Positions 7,565 to 14,620 of a stretch of DNA of 29,632 nucleotides are shown here, one piece after another; position 1 is the stretch's first letter, and each line of letters starts with the position of its first letter. A model generated the notes under the pieces. It saw only the letters and a list, made by a program, of their open reading frames with translations. It was not told where the DNA came from and ran no database searches. Origin of the DNA: a candidate division WWE3 bacterium RIFCSPLOWO2_01_FULL_39_13 (lineage in GTDB: Bacteria > Patescibacteriota > WWE3 > 2-01-FULL-39-13); contig MEVH01000012.1 of the NCBI GenBank assembly GCA_001772665.1, positions 8,963-38,594 on the forward strand, in the 5' to 3' direction. The translations under genes were made by a program, and so were the position numbers.

Positions 7565-8284
7565 TCACCCAAATGCTTCAAACCTGATTTTACTGCTGTC
7601 AACTCCTTTATTTTCAAGAGCTTCTCTTACCGATTTAACCATGTCAAGGTTTCCGCAGATAAAAAAGTTTCCATCTCTAAGTAAAACGCTGTCAGAATTT
7701 TTAACAAATTCGGTAACATAGCCAAAATTATATTTTCCGGGGGTCTTATCACGAGACAAATAGATATTATAAGAATCAATAACGCCATCTTTTTGGAGCT
7801 TTTCAAAATTATCCTCGCAAAGTATTCTGTCTTTCGTTCTGGTCCCAAATATAAGATGAATTTTGTGCTCTCTGTACTTTTCGGTAACTACAAGCTCTTC
7901 TATCATAGATTTTATCGGTGCCAGTCCGGCTCCGGTGCAGATAAAAAACAAGTCATTATCTAATTCTTCCGATAAACCAAAGTTTCCTGCCGGGCCAAGA
8001 AATGATATCTTCTGCCCGGTTTTCAACCCCATTAGGTATGTTGAACCCGCACCATCAGGAATAATATCTGCTATCAACTCAAATTTATTTTCTGAAAGCG
8101 ACGGCGCCGAAGCAATTGAATAGGATCTTCTGATATTTCCTGAAATCTGGAGGACGACATACTGGCCTGCCTTAAAAATAAAATCTTTGGAACCTGAAAT
8201 AGAAAATTTAAAACTGAAAATATCTTCCGCCAGCTTTTTTGATTCTTCGAAAACTGCTTCTCGGATACTAATCAAATGATGCAT
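7565..8284 (-). CDS. Ferredoxin-NAD(P)H reductase-like flavoprotein
   Basis: The 239-residue protein has the ferredoxin-NADP reductase fold: an N-terminal FAD-binding barrel with GQYVVLQI and the flavin motif RRSYSIAS, then an NAD(P)-binding domain with FICTGAGLAPI, IHLIFGTRT and FFICGNLDM, and a C-terminal aromatic EAFG. No plant-type 2Fe-2S domain is fused, so it is a stand-alone reductase. The ATG at 8284 overlaps the ferredoxin stop by one base (TGATG), so the ferredoxin encoded just upstream is the likely partner. As the last gene of the suf operon it may pass electrons from NAD(P)H to ferredoxin for reductive steps of Fe-S assembly; that role is inference. A TTG three bases upstream is possible but unnecessary. 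Confidence 0.85.
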   Translation of the reverse strand: MHHLISIREAVFEESKKLAEDIFSFKFSISGSKDFIFKAGQYVVLQISGNIRRSYSIASAPSLSENKFELIADIIPDGAGSTYLMGLKTGQKISFLGPAGNFGLSEELDNDLFFICTGAGLAPIKSMIEELVVTEKYREHKIHLIFGTRTKDRILCEDNFEKLQKDGVIDSYNIYLSRDKTPGKYNFGYVTEFVKNSDSVLLRDGNFFICGNLDMVKSVREALENKGVDSSKIRFEAFG

Positions 8285-8547
8285 CAAGATGGATAAACCA
8301 ACTTGCCACTTTTATCATATATTTTTATTGCAAGTACCGGACAGCTTTTCGCTGCATCAATTATCTCCTCAACTGTATTTTGGGGAGGATCAAATATCAC
8401 CGCCTTACCTTCTGGATCAAGCTCAAAGGTTTTATCAGCAAGAACAACACAAGTCGCTGCTCCAATGCACAACACCCGGTCAACCTCAATTCTGCTTATG
8501 TTTATATCTTTATTCTTGATTTCTACAACTGACTTTTTATCAGGCAT
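8284..8547 (-). CDS. Ferredoxin, single [3Fe-4S]-type cluster
   Basis: The 87-residue protein, counted from the ATG at 8547, has the CIGAATC motif followed by SCPVLAI near the C-terminus. Counted from the TTG at 8553 the ligands are Cys29, Cys35 and Cys71. The position normally holding the second cysteine is Ala32. Three ligands in the order CxxAxxC...CP is the pattern of [3Fe-4S] ferredoxins (or of a [4Fe-4S] with an exchangeable site), as seen in P450-associated ferredoxins. The stretch LADKTFELDPEGKAVI fits the ferredoxin I / fer4_13-like fold. It sits between the DUF1858 gene (15 nt gap) and the FNR-like gene (1 nt overlap). Likely job: low-potential electron carrier for the SUF system. 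Confidence 0.88.
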   Translation of the reverse strand: MPDKKSVVEIKNKDINISRIEVDRVLCIGAATCVVLADKTFELDPEGKAVIFDPPQNTVEEIIDAAKSCPVLAIKIYDKSGKLVYPS

Positions 8548-8562
8548 TAGCAATAACTTAAA

Positions 8563-8793
8563 TTAATCGGATTCAGGATTATTTATCACTCTATTAATTT
8601 CACCTATCATTTCTTTTATTTCTTCTTTCGGCATCCCGTGAACTTTTGCCCCCTGTTCAACGGTGTCAAACTGGCTTGCAAAACATCCTATACAGTGAAG
8701 ACCGAATGCCATCATAACCTCTGCAGCTTCGGGATGATTTGATACAAGCTCAGCAATATTGGATTTTTCTGTAACCTTTGTTTGCTTTTTCAT
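8563..8793 (-). CDS. DUF1858 redox-disulfide domain protein
   Basis: The 76-residue protein matches the DUF1858 family (hybrid-cluster-protein-associated redox disulfide domain). It has an N-terminal helix IAELVSNHPEAAEVMMAFGL, then HCIGCFASQFDTVEQGA with Cys34 and Cys37, and a C-terminal helix. In this family the CxxC pair is presumed redox-active or metal-binding. Its ATG overlaps the sufU stop by 4 nt (ATGA), so the two are co-translated. Position between sufU and a ferredoxin suggests thiol redox chemistry or iron/sulfur handling for cluster assembly; its precise role is not known in any organism to my knowledge. Confidence 0.85.
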   Translation of the reverse strand: MKKQTKVTEKSNIAELVSNHPEAAEVMMAFGLHCIGCFASQFDTVEQGAKVHGMPKEEIKEMIGEINRVINNPESD

Positions 8794-9167
8794 CTTTTTG
8801 AAGAGACCCCCTCCAAAGCCGATTTTACCGAATTATATCCCATTAGCGCGCAATTTTCCCTTGACGGTGAAAGCGGTACATTTATGAGACTCAAAACATC
8901 CTGAGGGGTGAGTTTTTCAGCCTCACTCACTTTTTTGCCGATAAGATAATCTGAAAGCATTGAAATCGAACCGGCGCTTATAACACAGCCGTTTGGATTG
9001 TATCCAACATCCTCTATAATTCCATCCTCGACAAGAAGCTCGACAGAAATTTCATCCCCGCAGCTTAGGTTGACGCTGTTTCCTTTCGCTGTAGCTTTTT
9101 TCAGCTTCTTTTTATTGGGCTGATTTCTGTAATGGTATAAAATCTCCTGTGAATATATATTGTCCAT
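8790..9167 (-). CDS. sufU: SufU/IscU-type iron-sulfur assembly protein
   Basis: SufU accepts persulfide sulfur from SufS (zinc-dependent transfer) or acts as a scaffold. The 125-residue protein has the three conserved cysteines and the aspartate: Cys36-Gly-Asp38, Cys61 in NPNGCVISAGSISM, and Cys106 in SRENCALMGY. The short insertion between the second and third cysteines that marks SufU relative to IscU is probably present, judged from length. It starts 9 nt after sufS and overlaps the DUF1858 gene by 4 nt. Confidence 0.92.
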   Translation of the reverse strand: MDNIYSQEILYHYRNQPNKKKLKKATAKGNSVNLSCGDEISVELLVEDGIIEDVGYNPNGCVISAGSISMLSDYLIGKKVSEAEKLTPQDVLSLINVPLSPSRENCALMGYNSVKSALEGVSSKR

Positions 9168-9176
9168 AATTAAAAA

Positions 9177-10409
9177 CTAGATCAGCATTTTAACAGATTT
9201 CTCCAGTCCGCTAATCAAACGATCCACTTCGTCTGCAGTGTTGTATAAATAAAAACTTGCTCTTATTGTCGCGTTAATTTTGTTATTCACATGCCATGGC
9301 ATTACACAATGCTGTCCCGATCTTACGGCTATTCCTTCCGAGTCAAGTATAGAGGCAGCATCATGAGGGTGAATTCCATTTATATTGAAGGATATAAGAC
9401 CGGTTCTATCCTCAGCCTTTGCCGGACCATATATAGTGACATTTTTAAGCCCGCGGAGTTTTCTAAGGGCATAGGAGGTTAACTCCACTTCATGCTTTCT
9501 TATATTTTCCATTCCTATTCCAGTTAAATATTCACACGCAGCTGCAAGGCCGACTGCGCCCGTTACATTTGGAGTTCCCGCCTCAAACCTCTCTGGAGGT
9601 TTTGCGAAACCTGATTCTAATAGACTTACCCGGTCTATCATCCCTCCCCCTGTTAAAAATTCTGACATTTCGCCAAAAATATTCCTGTTTACCCATAAAA
9701 CTCCTATACCCATCGGTCCGCACATTTTATGCCCGCTGAATGCAAAGAAATCTATACCGAACTTTTTCACATTTACAGGAATATGAGGAACAGACTGCGC
9801 ACCGTCAACTAGAAATCGTGGAGACTTGGAGCCTGATTTTTTGCATTCCTTTTTAATATTTTTAACTATCTTTGTAATATCGTTAATAGTTCCAAGAACA
9901 TTGAAAGCATGGCCGATTGCAACAAGTTTAACCTTGGACCAATCTGGATGAATCTTTTGAAAATCTAGCTTTCCTTCTTCATTTACAGGAATAAATGTAA
10001 GCGTGCACTCTTTTTCCTTTGCCAAAATCTGCCATGGGATTAAATTGGAATGGTGCTCAACTTCAGATGTTAAGATAATATCATTTTTATTGATATTTTT
10101 CCGTCCCCATGCATATGCTGCCAGATTAATAGCCTCTGTAGCATTTCTGACAAAAACGATTTCAGAAGGATCATTCGCTAAGATAAAATCAGAAACAGTT
10201 TTTCTTGCCTGCTCGTACATTACGCTTGCCTCTTCGCTAAGCGTATGCACCCCGCGGTGAACGTTAGCTCTGCGATTAAACTCAAACTCCTTCATTTTCT
10301 CAAATACAAAAAGTGGCATCTGAGATGTTGCTGCGTTATCAAAATATACTAAGAGCTTTCCGTTAATAATTCTGTTAAGGATTGGGAAGTCAGATCTATA
10401 TTTTTGCAT
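9177..10409 (-). CDS. sufS: Cysteine desulfurase SufS
   Basis: This PLP enzyme removes sulfur from L-cysteine as a protein persulfide. Numbering from the ATG at 10409 (410 residues), the PLP lysine is Lys228 in FSGHKMCGPMG and the persulfide-carrying cysteine is Cys368 in VRSGQHCVMPWH. The N-terminal YFDNAATSQMP, EVEHHSN and LVDGAQSVPH motifs are all present. The RSGQHC context is that of group II (SufS/CsdA) enzymes. An in-frame GTG lies at 10430; the ATG is preferred because it overlaps sufD by only 14 nt and matches the usual N-terminus (RSDFPIL). Neither start has a good ribosome binding site, so coupling to sufD is likely. Confidence 0.95.
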   Translation of the reverse strand: MQKYRSDFPILNRIINGKLLVYFDNAATSQMPLFVFEKMKEFEFNRRANVHRGVHTLSEEASVMYEQARKTVSDFILANDPSEIVFVRNATEAINLAAYAWGRKNINKNDIILTSEVEHHSNLIPWQILAKEKECTLTFIPVNEEGKLDFQKIHPDWSKVKLVAIGHAFNVLGTINDITKIVKNIKKECKKSGSKSPRFLVDGAQSVPHIPVNVKKFGIDFFAFSGHKMCGPMGIGVLWVNRNIFGEMSEFLTGGGMIDRVSLLESGFAKPPERFEAGTPNVTGAVGLAAACEYLTGIGMENIRKHEVELTSYALRKLRGLKNVTIYGPAKAEDRTGLISFNINGIHPHDAASILDSEGIAVRSGQHCVMPWHVNNKINATIRASFYLYNTADEVDRLISGLEKSVKMLI

Positions 10410-10989
10410 AAGAATACTTGAGGATTTCACTTGGCAATTCTACTCTGCTACTAACATTTTTTATTATATCATTGGCAAAACCTTTGATATATAAATCTTT
10501 TGCAGACTGCTCAGACAAACCCCTAGCCATTAGATAAAATATACTCTCAGAATCTATATTTGAAATTGTAACCCCGTGAGATGCTTTAACATCATCATCA
10601 AGAATTTCGAGTTTTGGAGAAGATTCGACCGAAGCGTTGTCCCCTATTAAAAGATTGTCGTTTTTAAGATAACTGTCAGAATATCTGGCGCCTTTTTCTA
10701 CTTTAATAATTCCGTCATAAACGAGATGGGATGAGCCGTCTAAGACGCTTTTTATGTGTATATATGAATAAGTCGAGATTCCCTTGTGAAGACTTACAGT
10801 TGAAATTCTGAAATTGTCGCCGTTTTTTCCAATGATAATTCCGTACAAGCTGCAACTGGCATTGTCATTTTTCAACATGATTTCCAAGTCGCACTCACCT
10901 CCGCCGAATCCGGCAAGAAAAATGGTCTCATTCCCAGAAATCATTATCCTCTTTTTTATTTTGCTGGAATTCACAGTAAGTATCTCCAT
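10396..10989 (-). CDS. sufD: SufD-like component of the SUF scaffold (minimal form)
   Basis: The 197-residue protein has the C-terminal signature of the SufB/SufD superfamily: SPKLEILDDDVKASHG with His138, then FYLMARGLSEQSAKDLYIKGF. Upstream it is only a short run of beta-helix-like repeats. SufD of E. coli is about 420 residues, so half of the family length, including the N-terminal helical domain, is absent. The reading frame is intact with start and stop in register with its neighbours (2 nt after sufB), so this looks like a genuine minimal SufD rather than a broken gene. SufD pairs with SufB in the SufBC2D complex; His138 corresponds to the SufD histidine implicated in cluster assembly. 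Confidence 0.85.
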   Translation of the reverse strand: MEILTVNSSKIKKRIMISGNETIFLAGFGGGECDLEIMLKNDNASCSLYGIIIGKNGDNFRISTVSLHKGISTYSYIHIKSVLDGSSHLVYDGIIKVEKGARYSDSYLKNDNLLIGDNASVESSPKLEILDDDVKASHGVTISNIDSESIFYLMARGLSEQSAKDLYIKGFANDIIKNVSSRVELPSEILKYSYAKI

Positions 10990-10991
10990 CT

Positions 10992-12404
10992 TTATCCTAC
11001 CGATCCTTCCATTTCAAGATTTATCAACTGGTTAAGCTCAACCGCAAACTCCATGGGAAGCTCCCGCATAACAGGCTCAATAAATCCGTTCACAATTAGC
11101 GCCGAGGCATCCTGCTTGCTTAAACCCCTGCTCATTAAATAAAAAAGTTGATCTTGTCCAACTTTACTGACAGTCGCCTCATGTGTAATATTCGTCCGTT
11201 TATTGTCAATTTCCATCGAAGGGTACGTATCGGTTCTAGCCTTCGAATCGAGAAGAAGCGCATCGCAGTTAATATGTGATTTTACATTTTCGGCTGATCC
11301 TATTACTTTTACCAAACCTCGATAACTCGCCCTTCCCGATCCTTTGGAGATGGACTTTGAAATTATATTTGATGAAGTATTCGAAGCCAGATGCACCATT
11401 TTCGCACCTGTGTCTAGGTGCTGGCCGTCTTTGGCAACCGCAAGAGAAATGACTTCTCCCTTTGCTCCTTTTCCAAGCAAATATACTGCAGGATATTTCA
11501 TTGTCACTTTTGATCCGATATTTCCGTCTATCCACTCCATTGTGGCATTTTCATATGCATATGCTCTTTTCGTCACAAGATTGTATATATTTTTATACCA
11601 GTTCTGTACTGTTGTATACCTGAACCGTGCGTTTTTCTTGACAATTATCTCTACGACGGCAGAGTGAATGGAGCTTTCGGAGTACATAGGAGCAGAACAT
11701 CCTTCGATATACTGTGTAAAAGAGTCTTCATCAGCGATAATAAGCGTTCTTTCGAATTGACCCATTCTAGCTGCATTTATGCGGAAGTATGCCTGCAGAG
11801 GCTTTTCAATCTTCGCGCCTTTTGGAATATATATAAAGGAACCGCCTGACCAGACTGCGCTGTTTAATGCTGCAAACTTGTTGTCTGCGGGCGGAATTAC
11901 GGTACCAATATATTTCCTGACCAGATCAGGATGCTTTTGAACAGCTTCATCTGTTGACATGAAAATAACTCCCTGATCCTTAAGCTGTTTGAGAAGAGAT
12001 CCATAAACGACTTCGGAGTTATATTGGGCTTTAACACCTGATAAATATTCTCTTTCAACCCGCGGAATGCCGATGCGGTCAAATGTTTTTTTCACCTCGC
12101 TTGAAACATTTTTCCAGCTTTTTGTGTTTTTATCTGGGGACTTTATATAATAGTGGATTTTGGAAAAGTCAATTTTAGAAAGATCGGCCCCCCATGAAGG
12201 CATTTTTTTAGAGACAAATAGGTGATAGGACTTTAATCTGAACTCGAGCATCCATTTCGGTTCATTTTTAATCTTTGATATCTCCCTGACTACATTTTCA
12301 TCAAGGCCAAAAGGAAGCGCAAGACCAGGATCACTTCGCATTTTAAATCCCAAGTTATATTTATCATTCAGCTTCAGTTTTACCTTTGAGGTTTTTTTAT
12401 TCAT
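10992..12404 (-). CDS. sufB: Fe-S cluster assembly scaffold SufB
   Basis: SufB accepts persulfide sulfur and, with SufC and SufD, builds the nascent Fe-S cluster. From the ATG at 12404 the protein has 470 residues, normal for SufB. Landmarks include LSGVKAQYNSEVVY, PPADNKFAALNSAVWSGG, IEGCSAPMYS, and the putative sulfur-accepting Cys380 in SHINCDALLLD with His408 in ITHEATVSK. The annotated longer frame starts 51 nt further upstream inside sufC; the chosen ATG overlaps sufC by 8 nt and gives the conventional N-terminus. The gene order C-B-D-S-U is the arrangement common in Gram-positive bacteria and other lineages using SUF alone. Confidence 0.96.
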   Translation of the reverse strand: MNKKTSKVKLKLNDKYNLGFKMRSDPGLALPFGLDENVVREISKIKNEPKWMLEFRLKSYHLFVSKKMPSWGADLSKIDFSKIHYYIKSPDKNTKSWKNVSSEVKKTFDRIGIPRVEREYLSGVKAQYNSEVVYGSLLKQLKDQGVIFMSTDEAVQKHPDLVRKYIGTVIPPADNKFAALNSAVWSGGSFIYIPKGAKIEKPLQAYFRINAARMGQFERTLIIADEDSFTQYIEGCSAPMYSESSIHSAVVEIIVKKNARFRYTTVQNWYKNIYNLVTKRAYAYENATMEWIDGNIGSKVTMKYPAVYLLGKGAKGEVISLAVAKDGQHLDTGAKMVHLASNTSSNIISKSISKGSGRASYRGLVKVIGSAENVKSHINCDALLLDSKARTDTYPSMEIDNKRTNITHEATVSKVGQDQLFYLMSRGLSKQDASALIVNGFIEPVMRELPMEFAVELNQLINLEMEGSVG

Positions 12405-13164
12405 TCTTTTTATAACCAGCCTCTGTATAACCATTTTTATCAAGCTCATCTGCAAGACTAGATCCCCCCGTTTTCGCTATACGTCCGTCTATAAAAACAT
12501 GGACTTTATCGGGCTTCAGATATTTAAGAATTCGAGCATAATGAGTAATAACAATTAACCCTATGTTTATATCCGATGCCAGCCTAGAAATGCTTTCTGA
12601 AACATTTTTTAATGCAGTCACATCAAGTCCACTGTCGGTCTCATCCAAAACTGCATACCTTGGCTCAATGACCGCCATTTGCAGTATCTCCGATTTCTTT
12701 TTTTCTCCACCGCTGAATCCTTCATTCAGATTTCTTTCAAAAAATGGTGCGTCAAGTTTATACTTGAAGATTTTTTCTTCTAAAAGATTTCTGAATTTTA
12801 TGGGCGAGAGCTCGCGGAAAACCTCTCCCTGCCTATCCTTTTGGACGTTATTGTATGCAAGTCTTAAAAATTCTGTCAAAGGGACCCCGACGATTTCCGC
12901 AGGATTTTGAAAAGCTGCAAATAAACCTGCCGCAGCTCTTTCATCTGGATCGCCGTGGGTTATATTGAGTCCGTCAACAACAATTTTGGATCCTTTTGAT
13001 ATGAGAACTTCCGGGTGCCCTGTAACTGCATTCACAAAAGTTGATTTACCGCTGCCGTTTGGCCCCATAATCGCATGTATTTCACCGCGCTTTACTGAAA
13101 GATTTACTCCGTTTAGTATTTTCTTTTCTTTAACAGAGGCTTTCAAATTCTTTATAGTTAGCAT
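12397..13164 (-). CDS. sufC: SUF system ATPase SufC
   Basis: SufC is the soluble ABC-type ATPase that drives conformational change in the SufB-SufD scaffold. The 255-residue protein has Walker A MGPNGSGKST, the SufC-specific FAAFQNPAEIVGV around the Q-loop, signature FSGGEKKKSEI and Walker B AVLDETDSGLD. I chose the ATG at 13164, giving MLTIKNL as in other SufC proteins, over the TTG at 13179, which would overlap the regulator gene. It starts 4 nt after the regulator stop, so regulator and suf genes are one transcript. Confidence 0.96.
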   Translation of the reverse strand: MLTIKNLKASVKEKKILNGVNLSVKRGEIHAIMGPNGSGKSTFVNAVTGHPEVLISKGSKIVVDGLNITHGDPDERAAAGLFAAFQNPAEIVGVPLTEFLRLAYNNVQKDRQGEVFRELSPIKFRNLLEEKIFKYKLDAPFFERNLNEGFSGGEKKKSEILQMAVIEPRYAVLDETDSGLDVTALKNVSESISRLASDINIGLIVITHYARILKYLKPDKVHVFIDGRIAKTGGSSLADELDKNGYTEAGYKKNE

Positions 13165-13168
13165 AGCT

Positions 13169-13429
13169 TCAAGCAACAATACACTTAGTTTTGGAGTGAG
13201 GACAGATGGTATTTATAGAGTAAACGACCTGGCGACCGTTTTTCTGCCTGCACAAAAGCCCAGACTCGGTCATTTCTTTTAAATGATAACTGACCGTCGG
13301 CTGGCGTAGTTTTACATAACGGGTGACTTCAGATACGCTGGCTTTGAGGGACGACTTTATGAAATTATAAATTTCAGCCCTTGACGCAACTCCCAGGTTC
13401 TTAAAGCATTCTGAACACAAAATTTTCAT
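13169..13429 (-). CDS. Cys-rich ArsR-type winged-helix regulator of the suf operon
   Basis: The 86-residue protein has a winged-helix DNA-binding core, with SVSEVTRYVKLRQPTVSYHL as the helix-turn-helix and GLLCRQKNGRQVVYSI as the wing. It is framed by a CxxC near the N-terminus (Cys5, Cys8) and by Cys76 and Cys83 (CPHSKTKC) at the C-terminus; Cys60 lies in the wing. These four terminal cysteines, with His78, could bind zinc or an Fe-S cluster. The gene is first in the suf operon and carries a palindrome on its own -10 box, so it is likely an autorepressor that senses cluster or metal status. It would be a functional counterpart of SufR or IscR, though it is not related in sequence to them as far as I can see. 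Regulation is inference. The ATG is effectively leaderless. Confidence 0.82.
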   Translation of the reverse strand: MKILCSECFKNLGVASRAEIYNFIKSSLKASVSEVTRYVKLRQPTVSYHLKEMTESGLLCRQKNGRQVVYSINTICPHSKTKCIVA

Positions 13430-13464
13430 GCATAGATGATAATCTATATATAGTTTAGAAGCAA
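13430..13464 (-). promoter_or_regulatory. suf operon promoter with palindromic operator
   Basis: On the minus strand TTGCTT (13464-13459) and TATCAT (13441-13436, 5 of 6 to consensus) are 17 nt apart, and the -10 ends 6 nt before the ATG, giving a leaderless transcript. A perfect palindrome, ATAGAT-gata-ATCTAT (13432-13447), covers the -10 box. It is the obvious binding site for the winged-helix regulator encoded next. Confidence 0.65.
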
Positions 13465-13488
13465 TACGCTCTTTGATTTTAAGGGTAC

Positions 13489-14175
13489 CTACTCGGTAAT
13501 CATTTTTACAAGAATTTCAAGAAAAGACGGCAAATTGTAATCAACAGCCACATGCGGAAACATATTAAGCAAAGTTTCTGTCACCGTACTCGAATAAATT
13601 CCGTTTTTTAAGCTAATACTCCGCGCAATCTTAATTTTTGAAATATTCTTCGGTATTTCATGCATTATGAGTCTATTTGACATTTCTCCTCTCAAGTTGT
13701 CAAAAATAATCCCGGTGTCTTCAAGAGATCTATCCCACTTTACGAGTGTATTTACAGTTTTTCTTCCATCGCGGAAGTACCCGATAAGGATAATCTCCTT
13801 TTCTATCCATACATTTAAAGCTTCGGAATCGAGATAATTTTTTGCATAAGTCCTCCAGACAGCATCATCCATATCTAGTATCCAAAACCTCTTCAAATCG
13901 AGCTTTTTAAGTTCCACAGAAATTTTCGAGATGAACCCTTTACCGAAATCATGCTTTGTTATGATAATGAGATAATCGGAAATTTCAGTCCACTGCTTCA
14001 AAACAATACTAATATCGCTGGTGATTTCTGGTATTTTAAAAGAAGTTAACTGTTTGTTAATTATTTGTTCATAATTGGAATTTTTAGCTTCTACTATCTC
14101 TAAATTTCTAGAGTCCGGAATAAGTCTATACGCGGTTAGTGACCACCGGCTGAGCTCTAGCAGCAGTAATTCCAT
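13489..14175 (-). CDS. Hypothetical 228-residue protein
   Basis: I do not recognise a family. The protein is soluble, rich in Leu/Ile and aromatic residues, with no membrane segment or obvious catalytic motif. Visible landmarks are an N-terminal beta-like stretch (MELLLLELSRWSLTAYRL), a charged WILDMDDAVWR segment in the middle, a VKWDRSLEDTG segment, and a hydrophobic C-terminus. The alternating beta/alpha feel in the first 90 residues is faintly reminiscent of actin-like folds, but nucleotide-binding glycines are lacking. It is transcribed divergently from a small XRE regulator across a 115-bp region containing inverted repeats, and it ends 59 nt before the suf regulator start. It may be a target of that regulator. 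Confidence 0.6.
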   Translation of the reverse strand: MELLLLELSRWSLTAYRLIPDSRNLEIVEAKNSNYEQIINKQLTSFKIPEITSDISIVLKQWTEISDYLIIITKHDFGKGFISKISVELKKLDLKRFWILDMDDAVWRTYAKNYLDSEALNVWIEKEIILIGYFRDGRKTVNTLVKWDRSLEDTGIIFDNLRGEMSNRLIMHEIPKNISKIKIARSISLKNGIYSSTVTETLLNMFPHVAVDYNLPSFLEILVKMITE

Positions 14176-14201
14176 TATGTTATTATTATTCCGTCAAGAA
14201 A

Positions 14202-14231
14202 GACCCCGCAAAAATATTTCCATGCCGGGTC
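14202..14231. repeat. Inverted repeat in the divergent intergenic region
   Basis: GACCCCGC (14202-14209) and GCCGGGTC (14224-14231) form an 8-bp dyad with one central C-C mismatch and a 14-nt spacer. It lies between the divergent start codons at 14175 and 14291, and may be an operator or an RNA hairpin in the leader of either gene. Confidence 0.45.
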
Positions 14232-14247
14232 TCGTATAGATAGAATG

Positions 14248-14289
14248 TTGTCTAGTTTCCCTAGACTAGAATATACCAGGGAGATCTCC
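14248..14289 (+). promoter_or_regulatory. Promoter/operator of the XRE regulator
   Basis: TTGTCT (14248-14253) could be a -35, with AATATA or TATACC near 14270-14277 as -10. A perfect 6-5-6 inverted repeat, GTCTAG/CTAGAC (14250-14266), fills the spacer. A second perfect 10-bp palindrome, GGAGATCTCC (14280-14289), overlaps the ribosome binding region. This is a typical layout for XRE autoregulation. Confidence 0.5.
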
Positions 14290-14290
14290 G

Positions 14291-14581
14291 ATGTCAACCT
14301 CTTTAATAGCCAAGAGAATAAAAACTGCAAGAAAAGAAGCACAGCTGTCGCAAAAGGAGCTTGGAAAAGCATTATCTGTCAGCGAGAAGGCCGTTAGCTC
14401 CTATGAATCAGGAAGAACAATACCTCCTTTTCATACACTAGAAAAGATTGCGAAAAAAACATCTAAGCCTATCCGGTATTTTTCCGAAGAAAACATACAA
14501 GAAATTTCCCTTTTGTCCAAGTTGATAATAATAGAAAAACAGCTTGCAGAAATAAAAAAGCTATTAAAGACTGAGGCTTGA
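14291..14581 (+). CDS. XRE-family transcriptional regulator
   Basis: The 96-residue protein begins with a Cro/CI-type helix-turn-helix at about residues 7-62 (IKTARKEAQLSQKELGKAL, then VSSYESGRTIPPFHTLEKIA). It ends in a short leucine-zipper-like helix (about 70-94), probably for dimerisation. It lacks a ligand or peptidase domain. The ATG at 14291 follows a GGGAG ribosome site embedded in a palindrome. It diverges from the unknown 228-residue gene and lies 39 nt before the M16 peptidase gene, which has its own -10 box. Confidence 0.9.
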   Translation: MSTSLIAKRIKTARKEAQLSQKELGKALSVSEKAVSSYESGRTIPPFHTLEKIAKKTSKPIRYFSEENIQEISLLSKLIIIEKQLAEIKKLLKTEA

Positions 14582-14607
14582 AAGCATTCTATAAACTCCA
14601 AATGGGG

Positions 14608-14620
14608 TACAATCACATAA
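14608..14620 (+). promoter_or_regulatory. -10 box of the M16 peptidase gene
   Basis: TACAAT (14608-14613) ends 7 nt before the ATG at 14621, predicting transcription starting at or next to the start codon. No Shine-Dalgarno sequence lies between. Confidence 0.5.

Noticed and set aside
8284..8547. Possible UGA recoding (SR1/Gracilibacteria code)
   Set aside because: Several genes end at TGA exactly where the next begins, and an RF2 gene is present, so UGA is a stop.
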